Part shown: positions 14,501 through 25,640 of the stretch, in pieces
Numbering within the stretch: position 1 is the stretch's first letter
Layout of the letters: every line of letters starts with the position of its first letter
Source: Thunnus maccoyii
Taxonomy: Eukaryota; Chordata; Actinopteri; Scombriformes; Scombridae
Direction: 5' to 3'
Length of the DNA: 64,000 bases
Assembly: GCF_910596095.1 (NCBI RefSeq)
Contig: NC_056533.1
Span: forward strand, 36,988,662 to 37,052,661
Notes under the pieces: model-generated
Databases searched by the model: none
What the model was told of the DNA's origin: nothing
Seen by the model: only the letters and a program-made list of their open reading frames with translations
Made by a program: the position numbers and the translations under genes

Positions 14501-17500
14501 TGTATAGCACATTTCAACAACAAGGCAACTCAGAGTGCTTTACATAAAGCATAAAAGGCATCAAGACAGAATATTAAAGCAACACAAGTAAAAACAATTT
14601 AAAAAGTGTTAAATATGGAAATAAAAAGAAGCTAAAAGGGAATAAAGCAGATAAAACGAGAGAATAAAAGTTACAGTGCAGTGTAAAAGTCTTATCCAAA
14701 GAAGAAAAATATGTGGATGTTTTGATCTTTTTTCAATAGTGTTTGACAACAACAGAGCTGATAATAATAGATAATAAGATGTATCAAGGTTTGGACACAC
14801 AGACGATAAAAATGAGCAGACGTATCCTTTAATATCTGCATTAACAGCTGTTGTGAAGATTAAAGAATTTTGTTTCTTACAACATAAAAGTTCCCTGAAC
14901 ACAAAGCGTTCTTTCTGTCTTTTCATGTCACATGTTTGACTCCCATCGATGTCGCCGTCCCTCCTCAGGTTCGAGCCCAGCTGGACAAGGAGAAGAACAT
15001 CACAGCCCTGGTCCCCCGTCAGCCCCTGGAGGTCCACGAGACGGTGGCCGAGTGCATGATCTACGCCAACCACTGGGTGGCGCGCAAGATCCAGGAGGCC
15101 TTTCCTCATCAGGCTCTGCTGCGGCTCCACCCACCGCCACGGGTGGAGTTCTTCAGCCAGCTGGTGGAGAGCGCCAACGCCAGAGGCTTCACCATCGATA
15201 CCAGGTGACTGATAGCTTCATTTATTGCACACACACACACAGGTGGTGAACATATGACTTAGACTGATTGATTAATTGTCTTCCTCCAGTTCCAACAAGG
15301 CTTTAGCAGAGTCTCTGGACGCGGCCGTGGACCCGCAGGACCCGCAGGTGAACAGGATGCTGAGGATGATGGCCACCCACGCCATGTCTCAGGCTCTGTA
15401 CTTCTCCACCGGCGCTCTGCCCCAAGAGATGTTCTACCATTACGGTACACGAGACATTCCCCAAACATCAGCTGTTTTATATTGTATTATTCAGTGGAAC
15501 GTTTCCAGATTTTCAATGCAAAAAAAAAAGGATCTTAATTTGTTAAACTGTCATATTTAGAAGCATATGAAACTTTCTCATCTCTATGATTTGATTTAAT
15601 TATTTTAAAATATAATAAGAGTAAAAAATAAGACTATTTATGGTTTGAATCTGTGCTGTTTTCCAGGTGAATATGTGGAAAAGTCTGTTATTTGTAGGTT
15701 GTTTTTCTGTCTTTCAGGTCTGGCTCTGGACTTTTACACACACTTCACGTCTCCCATCCGTCGCTACGCCGACATCGTGGTCCACCGCCTCCTCACGGCG
15801 GCCATCGCCATGGACAAAGGGTCGAGCTCCAGCGAAGCGTTAGACAGTAACAGAGAACTGGAAGAAATTTCTCACCACATCAACAGCAGGAACAGGGTCG
15901 GTTCTGTACATCTTCAGCACCTGAAGCCAGAACTGTTGTCATGGATGCATAGTGTCTCCTGACCTCTGACCTCCTTGTATCATCTCTCCAGGCAGCCCAG
16001 CGCGCCCAGAATTTGTCGGTGCAGTTGTTTCAGTGTCTGTACTTCAAAGACAGAGACCCTCAGACAGACCAGTGCTGCGTGGCCGACGCTCTGATCTACT
16101 CCATCCGTGACGACGGCGTGTTGGTGTTTGTCGCACAGTAAGAAACTCTGACAGATAAAAGTTGTTCACTTTTGGTTGTGGAAGATAAAGCTGGTGATAT
16201 TCTGTATTTTTCTTGTCAAATCCAATGAAAAGACCAAAACTAACAATACTTTCTGACTTCCCTTCCTTCCCTGTCTGTGGCACTCAACACCAAGACAAAT
16301 GGTTCATACTGAAGCTCACAAATATGTAGTTTCATTTTCATAAAACTCTCAGTAATCTCCTGAAACAGCTGGTTTTGTAGCAAACATTTCTCAAACAGGA
16401 GGAAACAGTGCATTCATTGGGGACTATTTTCAGCGGCGGATGTATAAAGTTAAATGGCCCCTGCAACAGATCGTCGTGTGACAGTATTGCATTGTTTCAG
16501 ACGGTCCTGGTGGTTTGTTGAGTATCTAATGGCTACACCGGTGCTCTCCTCAGGTACGGTGTGAAGGGGCCGGTGTACATGAAGAATCGAGAGGGTCAGG
16601 TTGTGGCTGTCGGAGAGGACGGCAGCTGTGAGTGGCAGAGCGGCTCCGTGCGACGATATTCGGACCACATCACCACCACCTCCGGCTGCGGCACCTCCAC
16701 CTTCAGACTGTTCGACCACATCACTGTGAGTCACAGAGAAGATTTGTTAGTTTTTGACCTGAAACTATTTGTTGATGAACACAAATGTTTAATGTCTAAA
16801 AACAACTAGACCTATGTTATAAATGTTGTTGAGTTGTGTACTTACATTATCCCAAATGTTTCCAACAATTTTCAAACCCAAAGAAATCTGTAATTTAATC
16901 AAAGTTTCATTTGGTCGCCTGTCGATGGCGTCATACCTCCTCTACCAAAGAGTAAACACGCACAAGATGCATACGGCGGCGCTGTGTTTGTCCGCTACAA
17001 TGGCGTCTACCAAAGAGTAACTTACACACATACAAGATAATACATCGGCGTTGTGGTTGTTCCACAGAAACTTATAAATGGACTTTTATTCAGTTTTAAG
17101 CCACATTTTCATGATAAATTTAGGTCGTTTTTAACTATATCTTTTAGCCGGAAGAAGGATTTTAGTCATTGGACGTCTGGATCTTAAGTTATCAGAGAAA
17201 TAAACCGAACAAGTGTTAGCAGCAGCTCAGCTAACAGCCCGTACCGGACGTCCGGTGGTCACCGAACATCGTCGGAGAAACACTGATTTTTTTTTTAGGT
17301 GAAACAGCTTTATTCAGTGTTTTTACCTGTAATCTCCGGGTCCGTTTGTTCTGGAGAGGAGGAGACCTCTGCGGGTAAAAACATCCTGAATGATGAACAC
17401 TGGAGTAATCCTATCCCAGTGAAGCTGGTTATTTAACGACGAAGACAACAACTCCCATGATCCCTTGCTACTTCACACCGTCATCACACTCTGTCTTTTG

Positions 17501-18067
17501 TTATTGTTTTGATTGAGACCCCTAGCGGCTGAAATTACACATTGTGTGTTTAAATGTGAAGATTTCCTGTTTTTCTTTGACTTATAGGATAGTGAACTAA
17601 ATATAAGTCGTTTTTGGCCCTGAAATCTTACATCAGGCATTTTTTTTGTACTATTTCTGGGATTTTATAGAAAAGACGATTGATCGATAATGAAAGTAAT
17701 CGTTAGTTGCAGCCCTGATGACATCTAACGCTCTCCGCAGGTTCGTATTTCCGTCCAGTCGTCACGTTGCCACGCGGACAGTCTGAACCTGGAGGTGATC
17801 AGCAACAAGCCCCACCGGAGCGCCGAGCCCCAGCAGCCCCAGCAGCACCAGGGCCGCAGCCAGCTGGTCCAGGAGGTGGTGCGTCAGGCCGAGGAGGCGT
17901 CCCAGCAGGCTCAGGAGAAAGCCGCCCGACGCCCCAAACTCTCCAGAGAGGAGAGAGAGTTCTCCCAGAGCAAAAGCCCCAACCTGTACTTACTCCTGGA
18001 GGAGATCAGAGAGCTGGCCCTGATGGACCCGAGACTCACCGCACAGGTCTGCGCTTCAACGGCGTGA
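5555..18067 (+). CDS. dis3l: DIS3-like exonuclease 1 (cytoplasmic exosome 3'-5' exoribonuclease), 5' exons missing
   Basis: Fourteen coding exons are in frame: 5555-5722, 6764-6842, 7008-7187, 8508-8677, 9045-9206, 10652-10902, 11473-11565, 11661-11949, 14969-15204, 15290-15444, 15718-15896, 15992-16137, 16554-16725 and 17741-18067 (TGA). They encode 868 residues against about 1054 in human DIS3L. Visible order: two cold-shock-like RNA-binding regions (exons 2-5), the RNB catalytic domain (exons 6-11), an S1-like domain (exons 12-14) and a Gln/Glu-rich tail. The RNB metal-binding motif [12 protein letters not shown] (10751-10786) keeps its aspartates, and the later RNB segment [15 protein letters not shown] is also intact, so the enzyme looks active. 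By family knowledge DIS3L supplies the processive 3'-5' activity of the cytoplasmic exosome. Missing from the window: start codon and PIN-like domain. It is tail-to-tail with tipin, as in human. Confidence 0.95.
8107..8460 (+). repeat. GCTGCAAC palindromic element (hAT-like MITE), in dis3l intron
   Basis: Starts TAGGGCTGCAACTAAC, continues with the AT-rich GATTAATC core and the internal segment about AAGAAAAGC..TTTGAGAAGCTG. The right end is degraded before the exon at 8508. It belongs to the same family as many other copies in this window. Confidence 0.75.
9370..9720 (+). repeat. Repeat family A, copy 1 (carries CCAAT, GC-box and TATA-like modules)
   Basis: Shares long near-identical blocks with 12300-12475 and 34430-34650: GGAAGCTTCCTGAAGC, CCAATCAGAACA, GGGAGGCGG, CTTAAAGAGACAGGAGCTAA, CAGAGGCTGAAC and CATAAAGGGCC. 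The right end is followed by a short AT run (9664-9680). I do not recognise a family name. Confidence 0.8.
12056..13030 (+). repeat. Repeat family A, copy 2, interrupted by repeat B
   Basis: The left half runs to about 12472 and shows the same GGAAGCTTCC, CCAATCAGAACAG and ACAGGAGCTAAAA blocks as copy 1. The right end, AATCATGCAAAGATGTTCC, resumes at about 12950. The intervening 12473-12940 is another repeat (B) with no counterpart at this point in copy 1, so B inserted into A. The region also holds a 12-bp unit GTTGTTGCTAAG repeated three times at 12132-12167. Confidence 0.75.
12473..12940 (+). repeat. Repeat family B, nested in repeat A
   Basis: Runs from about CCTGGAGGGAATTTCATTAC to GGAGGCGTACAGCC. 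It contains two AAAGGTCAAAG motifs each followed by a CACTGTGACATCA or GACTGTGACCTCA block, an internal repetition typical of a widespread percomorph repeat that I know by pattern but cannot name with certainty. It has no coding capacity. Confidence 0.65.
14484..14580 (+). repeat. Interspersed repeat with 'tttatttgtatagcacattt' start
   Basis: The AAGTTTATTTGTATAGCAC..GCAACTCAGAGTGCTTTACATAAAG pattern is common in teleost introns. A related longer copy is at about 3830-4250. It lies in the large intron before the dis3l exon at 14969. Confidence 0.6.
16905..17717. repeat. Composite repeat block in the last dis3l intron
   Basis: 16905-17040 repeats CTACCAAAGAGTAA twice, each near a GGCGGCGCTGTG or CGGCGTTGTG stretch. 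17210-17530 looks like a separate interspersed repeat with GGACGTCCGGTGG and GACCCCTAGCGGC. 17545-17717 is a reverse-orientation GCTGCAAC element ending GTTAGTTGCAGCCCT. No coding sequence was found here. Confidence 0.5.
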
Positions 18068-20621
18068 AGCTGCTGTGACACACACAGAAAAGGCTGCTGG
18101 GTCTTTAAATATCAGGGATGACTGTTGTGAAGAAATATCAGTAAACAAATCAACCGTTTTAATGCTCATCAGCAGCTGTTTTTAAAATCATGATGGCAGA
18201 TTTGTATTTATTTATTATATTTACACTTCCTGTCATGTGAAAGGCCTTAACGAGTCTTTGACGACATTAAACGAGACGAGAAATCAGCTGATTCTGTGGA
18301 CGTTTTCATTAAGTTGGTCTAAAGATAAAGAGCGAAGACTTATAATGTAGTAACAGAGGACGTTATGAGGAGGTGATGGTCTTCACTGGTGTTAATGGTG
18401 AAAATGGTGAACACACTGGGGAGAGACTAAACGCTCTTGATGGGGCTGCCCACCCAGTATGCGAAGATCCACCCTAACCCAAACCATCTCTCTCCCCAAA
18501 CCTAAACCTAACCAGTCGGCCTCTTGGGTATCTTCATAGGACTGCAAGGCATGCTGGGTAAACCCTTCCCTCCCACACACACACACACACACTGAGATAT
18601 TAAATGTCTTGTAGCACTGATGTTGTTTAAGAAAACTAACACTTTTTAATCCCCTGATTACACTTAATACATGAATCATGAAGCACAAACTAATAAATTT
18701 AACATCAGAATTAATGAAACACCAGAATCTGATCCGATTAATGAGTCACATCGTCGTCACGTCTGAAAAAAATGTCATATGGTTGGTATTTAGTTTGGTA
18801 ACTGTATTATATTTGAGATTCAGTATATTTAAATACTACTAGTTGAGCTACTTTTAACCCAATTAAACAAATAAATAGCTTTATAATAACTTTTTTCCTT
18901 CCACTCTGTCAGCTCTGACAGTGTAGAGACGGTTTTGAAACATTTAGACATTTGTGATAGTAAAAAAAGAAGAAAATATAATTGATGGATTGAAAACAAA
19001 GACTCTCCAGGTGTCTGGTCAGTGGTCGGGTGCAGTGGAGACACATGTAAGTCAGTCAAACTATGACTTTAAAACACTGCTGCAGGTTTCAGTTTGAGAA
19101 ACATAAAGTGAAAGCAGGATGAGTCTCCAGAGAGTTCATCTCTTTTCATTATTTGATGTGTTTCTGTCTGAATATAAATCATCTGATTGAGAAACTTAAT
19201 GCTCATTAAATGGATCCAGCACTAGTTGCTCAGGTTGGTGCTTCATTAATTGACTTATATAGTTTTTATCTTAATTATGATGAATATATTAAGTGTTATT
19301 ACAGTTTCTGCTTCTTTGTATGAAAGTAATTGTTGCCACAGAATCTATTTTTGTAACATTGTTTATGTGCTGTATGAGTGTTTTCTGGTTTGTAATTAAA
19401 TCTATAAATAAATATGAAACTCGTTAGTTTGAAGTTTTTACTGAATGAAAACAAACAAACATGTTTCTGTTTAAACACCAGGAACACGTTTAACTCTTTA
19501 AATCATCTCAGTGTTTAGTAACAGAAATATTAAAATGGACAGAAAAGTATGTTTTTCCATTTTCACTACAAAATCTAATAGATCTTTAGATGTAAGGAAC
19601 TATTTTAAATCCACAGAGATAAAGCTGTAAATGGAGGTCACATGATCACAGTCGAAATATATTATTAACGACAGGAAAATTAATTAAATTTTCATGTTTT
19701 TTCTGTAAAGTCAACTTTAATGAGAGAAAAACATTCATTACAACAAATTCCATTTAAAAAACATCAACAGCGTTCACATTATAATTTTACAGTAATTGTC
19801 TTTATAAACTGTGAATGTAAAGATGAAAACATGAAGTCCTGGTTAAATGTTCCAGGAAATGTTTGTTAGATTATAAATAAACAATCTCAGGATGCAGCTC
19901 AGAGGTCAGTTTAACAGACCAAGAAGCTTCTCACACGTAACAATAACGAGGTTCAGATTCCCTTGATTGACATTTTAAACGAGTCTCTAGTTCATGACGT
20001 TAAAGGTCATGTGACTGTAAGATTTAAGAATTAGAAACAATTTGTGAAACAAAACAAAATTCTGTCAAAAGTAAAACCAGAGAAGCTGCTGACGAATGTG
20101 TGTTTAAGAATACGACAGGAAGTGAGGAATATAAAGAGCTGCGTAATCGATTTATCAATTAGTTGAAATTAATCTGAAACTATTTTGATATTTGAATAAT
20201 TGTTTGTCATTTATTAAGAAAAAAGACAAAATATTCTCCAGTTTCAGCTTCTTGAATGTGAAGATTTGCTGCTTTTCTTTGTCACTTGTGACAATAAACT
20301 GAAAATCTTCAGGTTTTGGACTGTTGAGAGACATCACTCTGAGAAACTGTGAATTTGTGACATTTTTTCACAATTTTTTAACAGTAAATAGACAAAACAA
20401 TAAATGGATTAATAAGAAAATAACTGACAGATTAATAACGATGAAAAGAACCATCAGTTGCAGCTCTAATGATATATTCCAGATGTTCATCTTCATCCAT
20501 AAACCAGCTGCTGTAGAACATGTTGGTTTGGTCCAAACACGCTGCAGGTTCGGGTCAGTGTCCAAAAATTAACTGAAAATAACTGAAACCATAAAAGTGT
20601 TGCTGTTCAGCTCAAAGATCA
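18068..20621. other. Convergent dis3l/tipin spacer and 3' UTRs
   Basis: Holds the 3' UTRs of both genes. A plausible dis3l poly(A) signal is ATTAAA at 18266-18271. A possible tipin AATAAA on the minus strand is at 20210-20215, but it sits inside a GCTGCAAC element (20143-20468), so it may not be the real one. There is a short CA run near 18579-18591. The rest is AT-rich with no recognisable gene. Confidence 0.55.
20143..20468 (-). repeat. GCTGCAAC palindromic element, reverse orientation
   Basis: Ends CATCAGTTGCAGCTCTAA; the interior has the reverse-orientation core TTCTTGAATGTGAAGATTTGCTGC. It lies downstream of the tipin stop codon and may form part of its 3' UTR. Confidence 0.7.
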
Positions 20622-20976
20622 TTAATCTTCCTCCTCACAGTCGTTGCTGGGCTGATGGACGGGGCTCGTACTGGTGCTGGTGCTGGTGCTGGTACTGGTT
20701 CTGGTCTCTGTTGTCTCAGACTGTGTCGGTGGTTCAGAGGGTTCAGAGTCTTTGGGTGAAAGCTGGTCTGGTTGTTGTGTGCTGCTGCTGATTGGCTGCG
20801 GGTTGAAACCCTCCTCATCCTCCTCTTCATCCTCCTGCTGATGTTTAGAGTCGTTGAGGACGTTTGCAGACGAGACTGATGAAGGTTCGTCTGCCGACAG
20901 AGACGAATCAGCGGGCCGAGAGTCTGACGGGTCTGATGGAGGATTAAACACATTATTATTATCATCATTATCATCA

Positions 20977-21058
<82 letters not shown>

Positions 21059-24000
21059 CATCATCATCATCATTATTATTATAATAATATTCTGCTGTCA
21101 GACGTTTGTTTACTGAATAAAGATTAAAATCTGATTGATTTAACTGCATAAATGATTATATTATTTATAATTATATTCTAGATGCTTCTTATCACTGCAC
21201 TCCTGATATTTAAAAATGAGACTGAACTGATAAACTGATTAGTTGACAGACAGACGGTTGATCAACAATCAGTTTGATAATTGATTAATTGTTCAAATTC
21301 TTTTTTTTAAGCAAAAAAGCCAAAAATTCTGATTCCAGTTTCTTAGATGTGAAGATTTGCTGCTTTTCTCTTTTTGATTTCACTGTAAATGGATTATTTT
21401 GGGGTTATGACATCTGAACTGAGGCTGCAAATAACTATTATTCTCATTATTGGTTAATCTGTCCATTATTTTCTCAATTAATCGATTAGTCGTTTGATCT
21501 ATAAAAGGTCAGAAAATAGTGAAAACTGTTTCCTCAAATGTTTTGTTTTGTCCACGACCCAAATATATTCAGTTTACTGTCATAAAGGACAAAAGAAACC
21601 AGAAAATATTCACATTTAAGAAGCTGAATCAGAGAATTTTAGTATTTATTCTTTAAAAATGACTCTAATTAAACTATTAAATAATAAACAGACTAATTTA
21701 TTCACTAATTTAATGAAAAATTAAATTAGGATACAAATCCTCCACACTAGACTCAACAACAACAACAAAAATACAACAAAATTATTCCACAAATAATCAC
21801 AAATTAACTTTATAATTATATAAAATGTCCTTTATTGATCAGTCTGTCTTTGAAACACTTCAGTGGGAAACACTTTAAAGATTCCCTCTGACATCACACC
21901 TGTTGTTGTTGTTGTTGTGATTTGCACACTGACTGGCCTGATGAGGACGTAATAATTAAAGATGATTGGAAGCAACATCATTGGTTGAATGTTGCTGCAT
22001 CTTGTTTGTGATTGGCTGAATTTTGCCTTCATCTCTCGTAGGAAACGTCATGATTTATTTATTTATTATCTTATTCGAGCGTCGTCTCACCTGTTTGCTG
22101 CTGCTGGCGGGCGAGCCTCCTCTCCAGAGCTCGCCGTCTGTTCAGCTCCATGCGTTGGCGCTGCTCCTCAGTCAGGGAGGGGGGAGCAGGGGAGGGGGCG
22201 GCGGGGGAGGGGGCGGCCGGTGTAGGCGGAGCTGCTGGAGCCGGGGTGGAGTGGATCAGCTCATTGGGGAAGCTTCCTCTGCTGAACGGATCCGGATCCC
22301 CAAAGATGTTCGATTCAGGAGCCGCTTCTTCTTCACCTGCAACAAAACAGTTTTCATACAAACATACAAAGTTAAATCTGATCAGCAACACAAATCATTT
22401 GTGTCTCTTTCTTAACACAATAGAAATCAACAGCGTGTTTTATCTCCAACCATCTTTACCCATAAAGTCTTCGTGCGTCAGCGGCATGTCCAGTCGGATC
22501 CGTTTCAGACAAGTCTGCAACAGGAAGAGAAAAAGGTCGACAATTACAAACACTGCACTGCAGGAAATAATCAAATGTTATGGGAATATTCATCTTCATC
22601 CTACCTGCACTTCCTTCTTGTTGCCGAGTTTCTCCACCTTGTCGATGAAGTCTTCAAACTGCAGTTTGGGGAACAACCTGTGAGCCCAGTTCTCCATCTT
22701 CTGCATCAGCAGCCGCAGGTTCTCCGCCTGCTCGAAGCAACACAAACATCAAGGAAACGTTTCAGTAAAAGTCTCTGATACCAGGAAGTAAAGGCGATAA
22801 GAACTCATCCTCAGTGTCGGCTGTGTTTGACGTGTTGATACGTGTGTAGTCGTGTCTCACCTCGTGGCCTTTGCCTTTAAAATGAACGTTGTCAAACAGC
22901 GTCCGCAGAGCTGGAAGTCCTCGTTCTGACGTCAGCCTGAAGACCAGAAATGTCACATTATTCTCAATCAGCTGATCCAAAGTTAAACCTTAACAATTTT
23001 TGGAGCATTTTCATGCAGTGGAACAAGCTTTTAACACAATATTAACCTTGTAGAATAAACAAACAGTTGTTTATTTCCACATCCAGCAGTTACGGAGCAA
23101 CATTATCATTCATGTGGAGTCGTGTTTCTGTCCACCTGGTTAATGTAAGTCCACTATTCACTCTCTTTTAGCTTCTGTTTTTTGCTCTCTACCAACTCCT
23201 GAGGGAAATATCTGGCTCTTTAGCTGCTAAATGCTCCACTATGTTCACCAGCTAGTCTACAGCTAACTGTTGGTGCTGAGCAGGAAGTGTACAGCGGCTT
23301 TTCTGAGCCTTTCCTCTGAAAACAGCTGCCTGCTGTGATTCTTTGTGGGTTTTGTCATTATGAGGAACTCATTTCTCACTACTTATAGTCATTTAACTCT
23401 TTATTAATATACAAATATTGATTAGAGGAGCTTTAAGGTCAGACAGCATGAAAGGGAATAAAACTAGTCCAACCAGGATCTCCACTGTAATTAATCCAAC
23501 ATTAAATAACCAGGGAAACTAACTAGTTCAGGCTGTAAATGTTGTGGTTTGTGGCATCATCATTCATGTTATATACAAATAAACATCAATTAAATAAAAT
23601 TACTGAATCTGTGGCTGCTTTACTGAAAAATGCTGAGCAGCAATTTACAGTCTATTTGTGTTACTTTGCAATAAATCAAAGTGATGCAGGAAAATGTGTG
23701 ACAGATACTCAAAATATGTAATTATCTCCAGTGAGAGTAAATATGATCAATGAAATATACTGAAAACAATAAATCGTTACACTTCCCAGGTCCGTCCCAA
23801 CTTTACCTCCGTCATGATGGGAACTGTGGTAAAATACCTGTTAGAGTCCAGTTTGGGCTGCGGCCTCTTCACTCCTTTCCTTTTAGCAGCAGGAACCTCA
23901 GCCAGCTTCGACACGTCGCCCTCTTCCTCACCTTCATCAACCACATCACATGACAACATCAGCGTTTACTAGAACTGATACAAACTGGTCTCCAGTGTTG

Positions 24001-24186
24001 AATATTCTCTTGACTGATGGTGAATATTGTTAGTCACGACGGCTTCTCACCATTAGCGAAAGGGTCTCCCCCGTCGTCTCCTCCCAGACCCGGGGACTGA
24101 GGTGGAGGGAGAGGAGGGAAAGCTTCGTCCTCCATGCCGTCGTAGTCAGAAACGTCGTGCAAACCGTTCTTCTGCTGGTTGACCAT
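20622..24186 (-). CDS. tipin: TIMELESS-interacting protein (TIPIN), replication fork protection factor
   Basis: Seven coding exons on the minus strand: 24186-24051 (ATG), 23931-23838, 22936-22861, 22727-22605, 22514-22460, 22336-22091 and 20932-20622 (TAA). The product is 346 residues; human TIPIN is about 301. The Swi3 domain spans about residues 78-160 and includes [22 protein letters not shown] and [15 protein letters not shown]-like segments (short blocks read across exons 3-5). Before it come an acidic, Pro-rich N-terminus and a basic [13 protein letters not shown] stretch. After it come a Pro/Ala-rich linker, an Arg/Gln-rich helix and a Ser/Thr/Glu-rich acidic tail. By family knowledge TIPIN pairs with Timeless to stabilise stalled forks and support ATR-Chk1 signalling in the nucleus. 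The last exon holds a Thr-Ser dipeptide run (20664-20702) that lengthens the tail. Confidence 0.93.
20946..21085. repeat. (ATT/ATC)n microsatellite in last tipin intron
   Basis: About 140 bp of ATT and ATC triplets beginning just upstream (minus sense) of the last-exon acceptor at 20933. Translating it gives poly-Met/Ile or poly-Asn/Asp peptides, which are artefacts. Confidence 0.95.
21232..21720. repeat. Two adjacent GCTGCAAC elements in opposite orientation, tipin intron
   Basis: 21232-21415 carries the reverse-type core (CCAGTTTCTTAGATGTGAAGATTTGCTGC). 21422-21700 starts GAGGCTGCAAATAACTATTATT and carries the forward-type core (CAGAAAATATTCACATTTAAGAAGCTG). The two together could pair as a large inverted repeat. 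Confidence 0.65.
23060..23350 (-). repeat. Repeat family D, inverted copy of 430-775
   Basis: TTTAGCTGCTAAATGCTCCACTATGTTCACCAGCTAGTCTACAGCTAACTG-type sequence here is the reverse complement of the block near 548-610 (shown only in part), and the match continues through the AACTCCTGAGGGAAATATCTGGCTCTT and CATCCAGCAGTTACGGAGCAAC segments. It lies in tipin intron 2. A weaker copy lies near 9925-10020. Confidence 0.75.
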
Positions 24187-24402
24187 GATGTGTTTCTGGA
24201 GGAAAGATTCACAACTGTAGCAGCTTTAGAAGCAATATTTGTTCACATTATTGAGACTGTTTGGCTGAATACGAGCAGTTTGTTTTTCTACAAGCATAAA
24301 ATGTATTATGATGAAACTGTTGGTGTTGTTTAAATATCATTATCTGTCATCCTGGTAGCCGGTAGGGCAGTTAACACAACCTCAAACTAGATTTGTTATC
24401 AG

Positions 24403-24721
24403 TAGAGCTGCACAGAATAGTCAATTGATTAGTTGATCAACAGAAAATTAATCGTCATCTATTTTGATAATTCATTAATTGTTACTTAGAGAACAAGACG
24501 ACGTCTTCATACGTCTTGTTTTGTCTGATCAACAGTCTGAGATCCAGATATATTCGGTTTATTTTCACGTATGACACAGAAAAGTTTCAAATCTTCACAT
24601 TTCAGAAGCTGCAACCAGCAAATATTTGACATTTTTGCTTCAATAAAATTAATAAAACAATTCAAATTGTTGCAGATTAATTTTCTGTCAACCTACTAAC
24701 TGTTTCATCGTTGCAGCTCTA
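24403..24721 (-). repeat. GCTGCAAC palindromic element, complete copy
   Basis: Starts TAGAGCTGCAC and ends GTTGCAGCTCTA, so both terminal inverted repeats are present. About 319 bp, AT-rich with several ATTAATT/GATTAG motifs. Confidence 0.75.
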
Positions 24722-25590
24722 CTTATTAGTCATGAAGTATTTTATTTTGTGGTGTTGCTATTTTACTATTATTACTATTCTAATCTTTTAAGTAATTTTT
24801 TATACGAAAATGCCAAAAATTAATTGATTCCAGCTTCTTAAATGTGGTTATTTGCTAGTTTTCTTAACCTTCAGTGATATTAAACTGCATGTTTTAGCCT
24901 GCTGTTTGATTTTGTATGACAACTTGGGCGAAGGAGTACAGAATTAATCAGTTAATCAAAAACAATGATGAATAGATTGATCAATAATGAAGATAATTTG
25001 TTAATGGCAGCCCTATTCATACATATGTATATCTGCATTTCCATATATCAGTTTATTATGCTCACATTGGAGTTAGTGATGTATGCTGTTTATTCCCTGG
25101 GGATCAATATCGGCCCCCGATATAAATTATCGCTCTCTGGCGTCATTCATTACCGGTATCGGCCATGAAAAACCAGATATCGGTCAACCACCGCGTCAGC
25201 CACCAGAAGGCGGTAAACTCAACCAAGATGCTGCCAAAACATTATCTGTTATTCTCTTGTTTCACCGCCGCACAGACAAGTCAGGATAAAGTGGACAGTC
25301 TGGGTGAACAGGACGTTAATGTCCGATGAACTCTGGCCGAACTGACTTTATCTGAGCACCGTTAGAGCTGCAGTCAGAGTTTAAACACCGCGCCGCTGAG
25401 CTAAACTAAGCTAAGCTAAGCTAACTGCGAGCTGCTGAGACACTGTAGGTAAGTTAGCGAACATGTCAGCGGACTCCTGTCAGCGAAACAGTCACATAAC
25501 GACCGAGTCAACTTAAACCAAGAGCCTCTGACGTGATGACAGCTTATAAAATACCAGACTGATAGTAAAATGAAATGTCATAACCGTTAA

Positions 25591-25640
25591 CTTACTGTCC
25601 GGTGGAGCGAAACAACGAGCAGCGCCAAACTACCGACGGA
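25591..25640 (-). promoter_or_regulatory. Candidate tipin promoter / untranslated exon with E2F-like site
   Basis: On the minus strand the sequence reads TTTGGCGC (25629-25622), a consensus E2F site. About 26-34 bases further on is GGACAGTAAG, a good splice donor (GT at 25595-25594). This fits a short non-coding first exon for tipin, about 1.4 kb before the ATG exon. The link to tipin is inferred from position and strand only; an unannotated transcript is also possible. Confidence 0.35.

Noticed and set aside
14609-15130. 173-codon minus-strand ORF
   Set aside because: Mostly the antisense of the dis3l exon at 14969-15204 plus intron; composition is not protein-like.
20612-21149. Long minus-strand ORFs rich in Met/Ile or Asn/Asp
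   Set aside because: They are translations of the (ATT/ATC)n microsatellite running into the real last tipin exon; only 20932-20622 is coding.
22023-22683. Plus-strand ORFs with Gly/Ala-rich repeats
   Set aside because: Antisense of the Pro/Ala-rich tipin exon 22091-22336.
25441-25470. Plus-strand donor-like TAGGTAAGTT upstream of tipin
   Set aside because: No plus-strand gene follows for 16 kb; a chance match, or an unsupported non-coding RNA.
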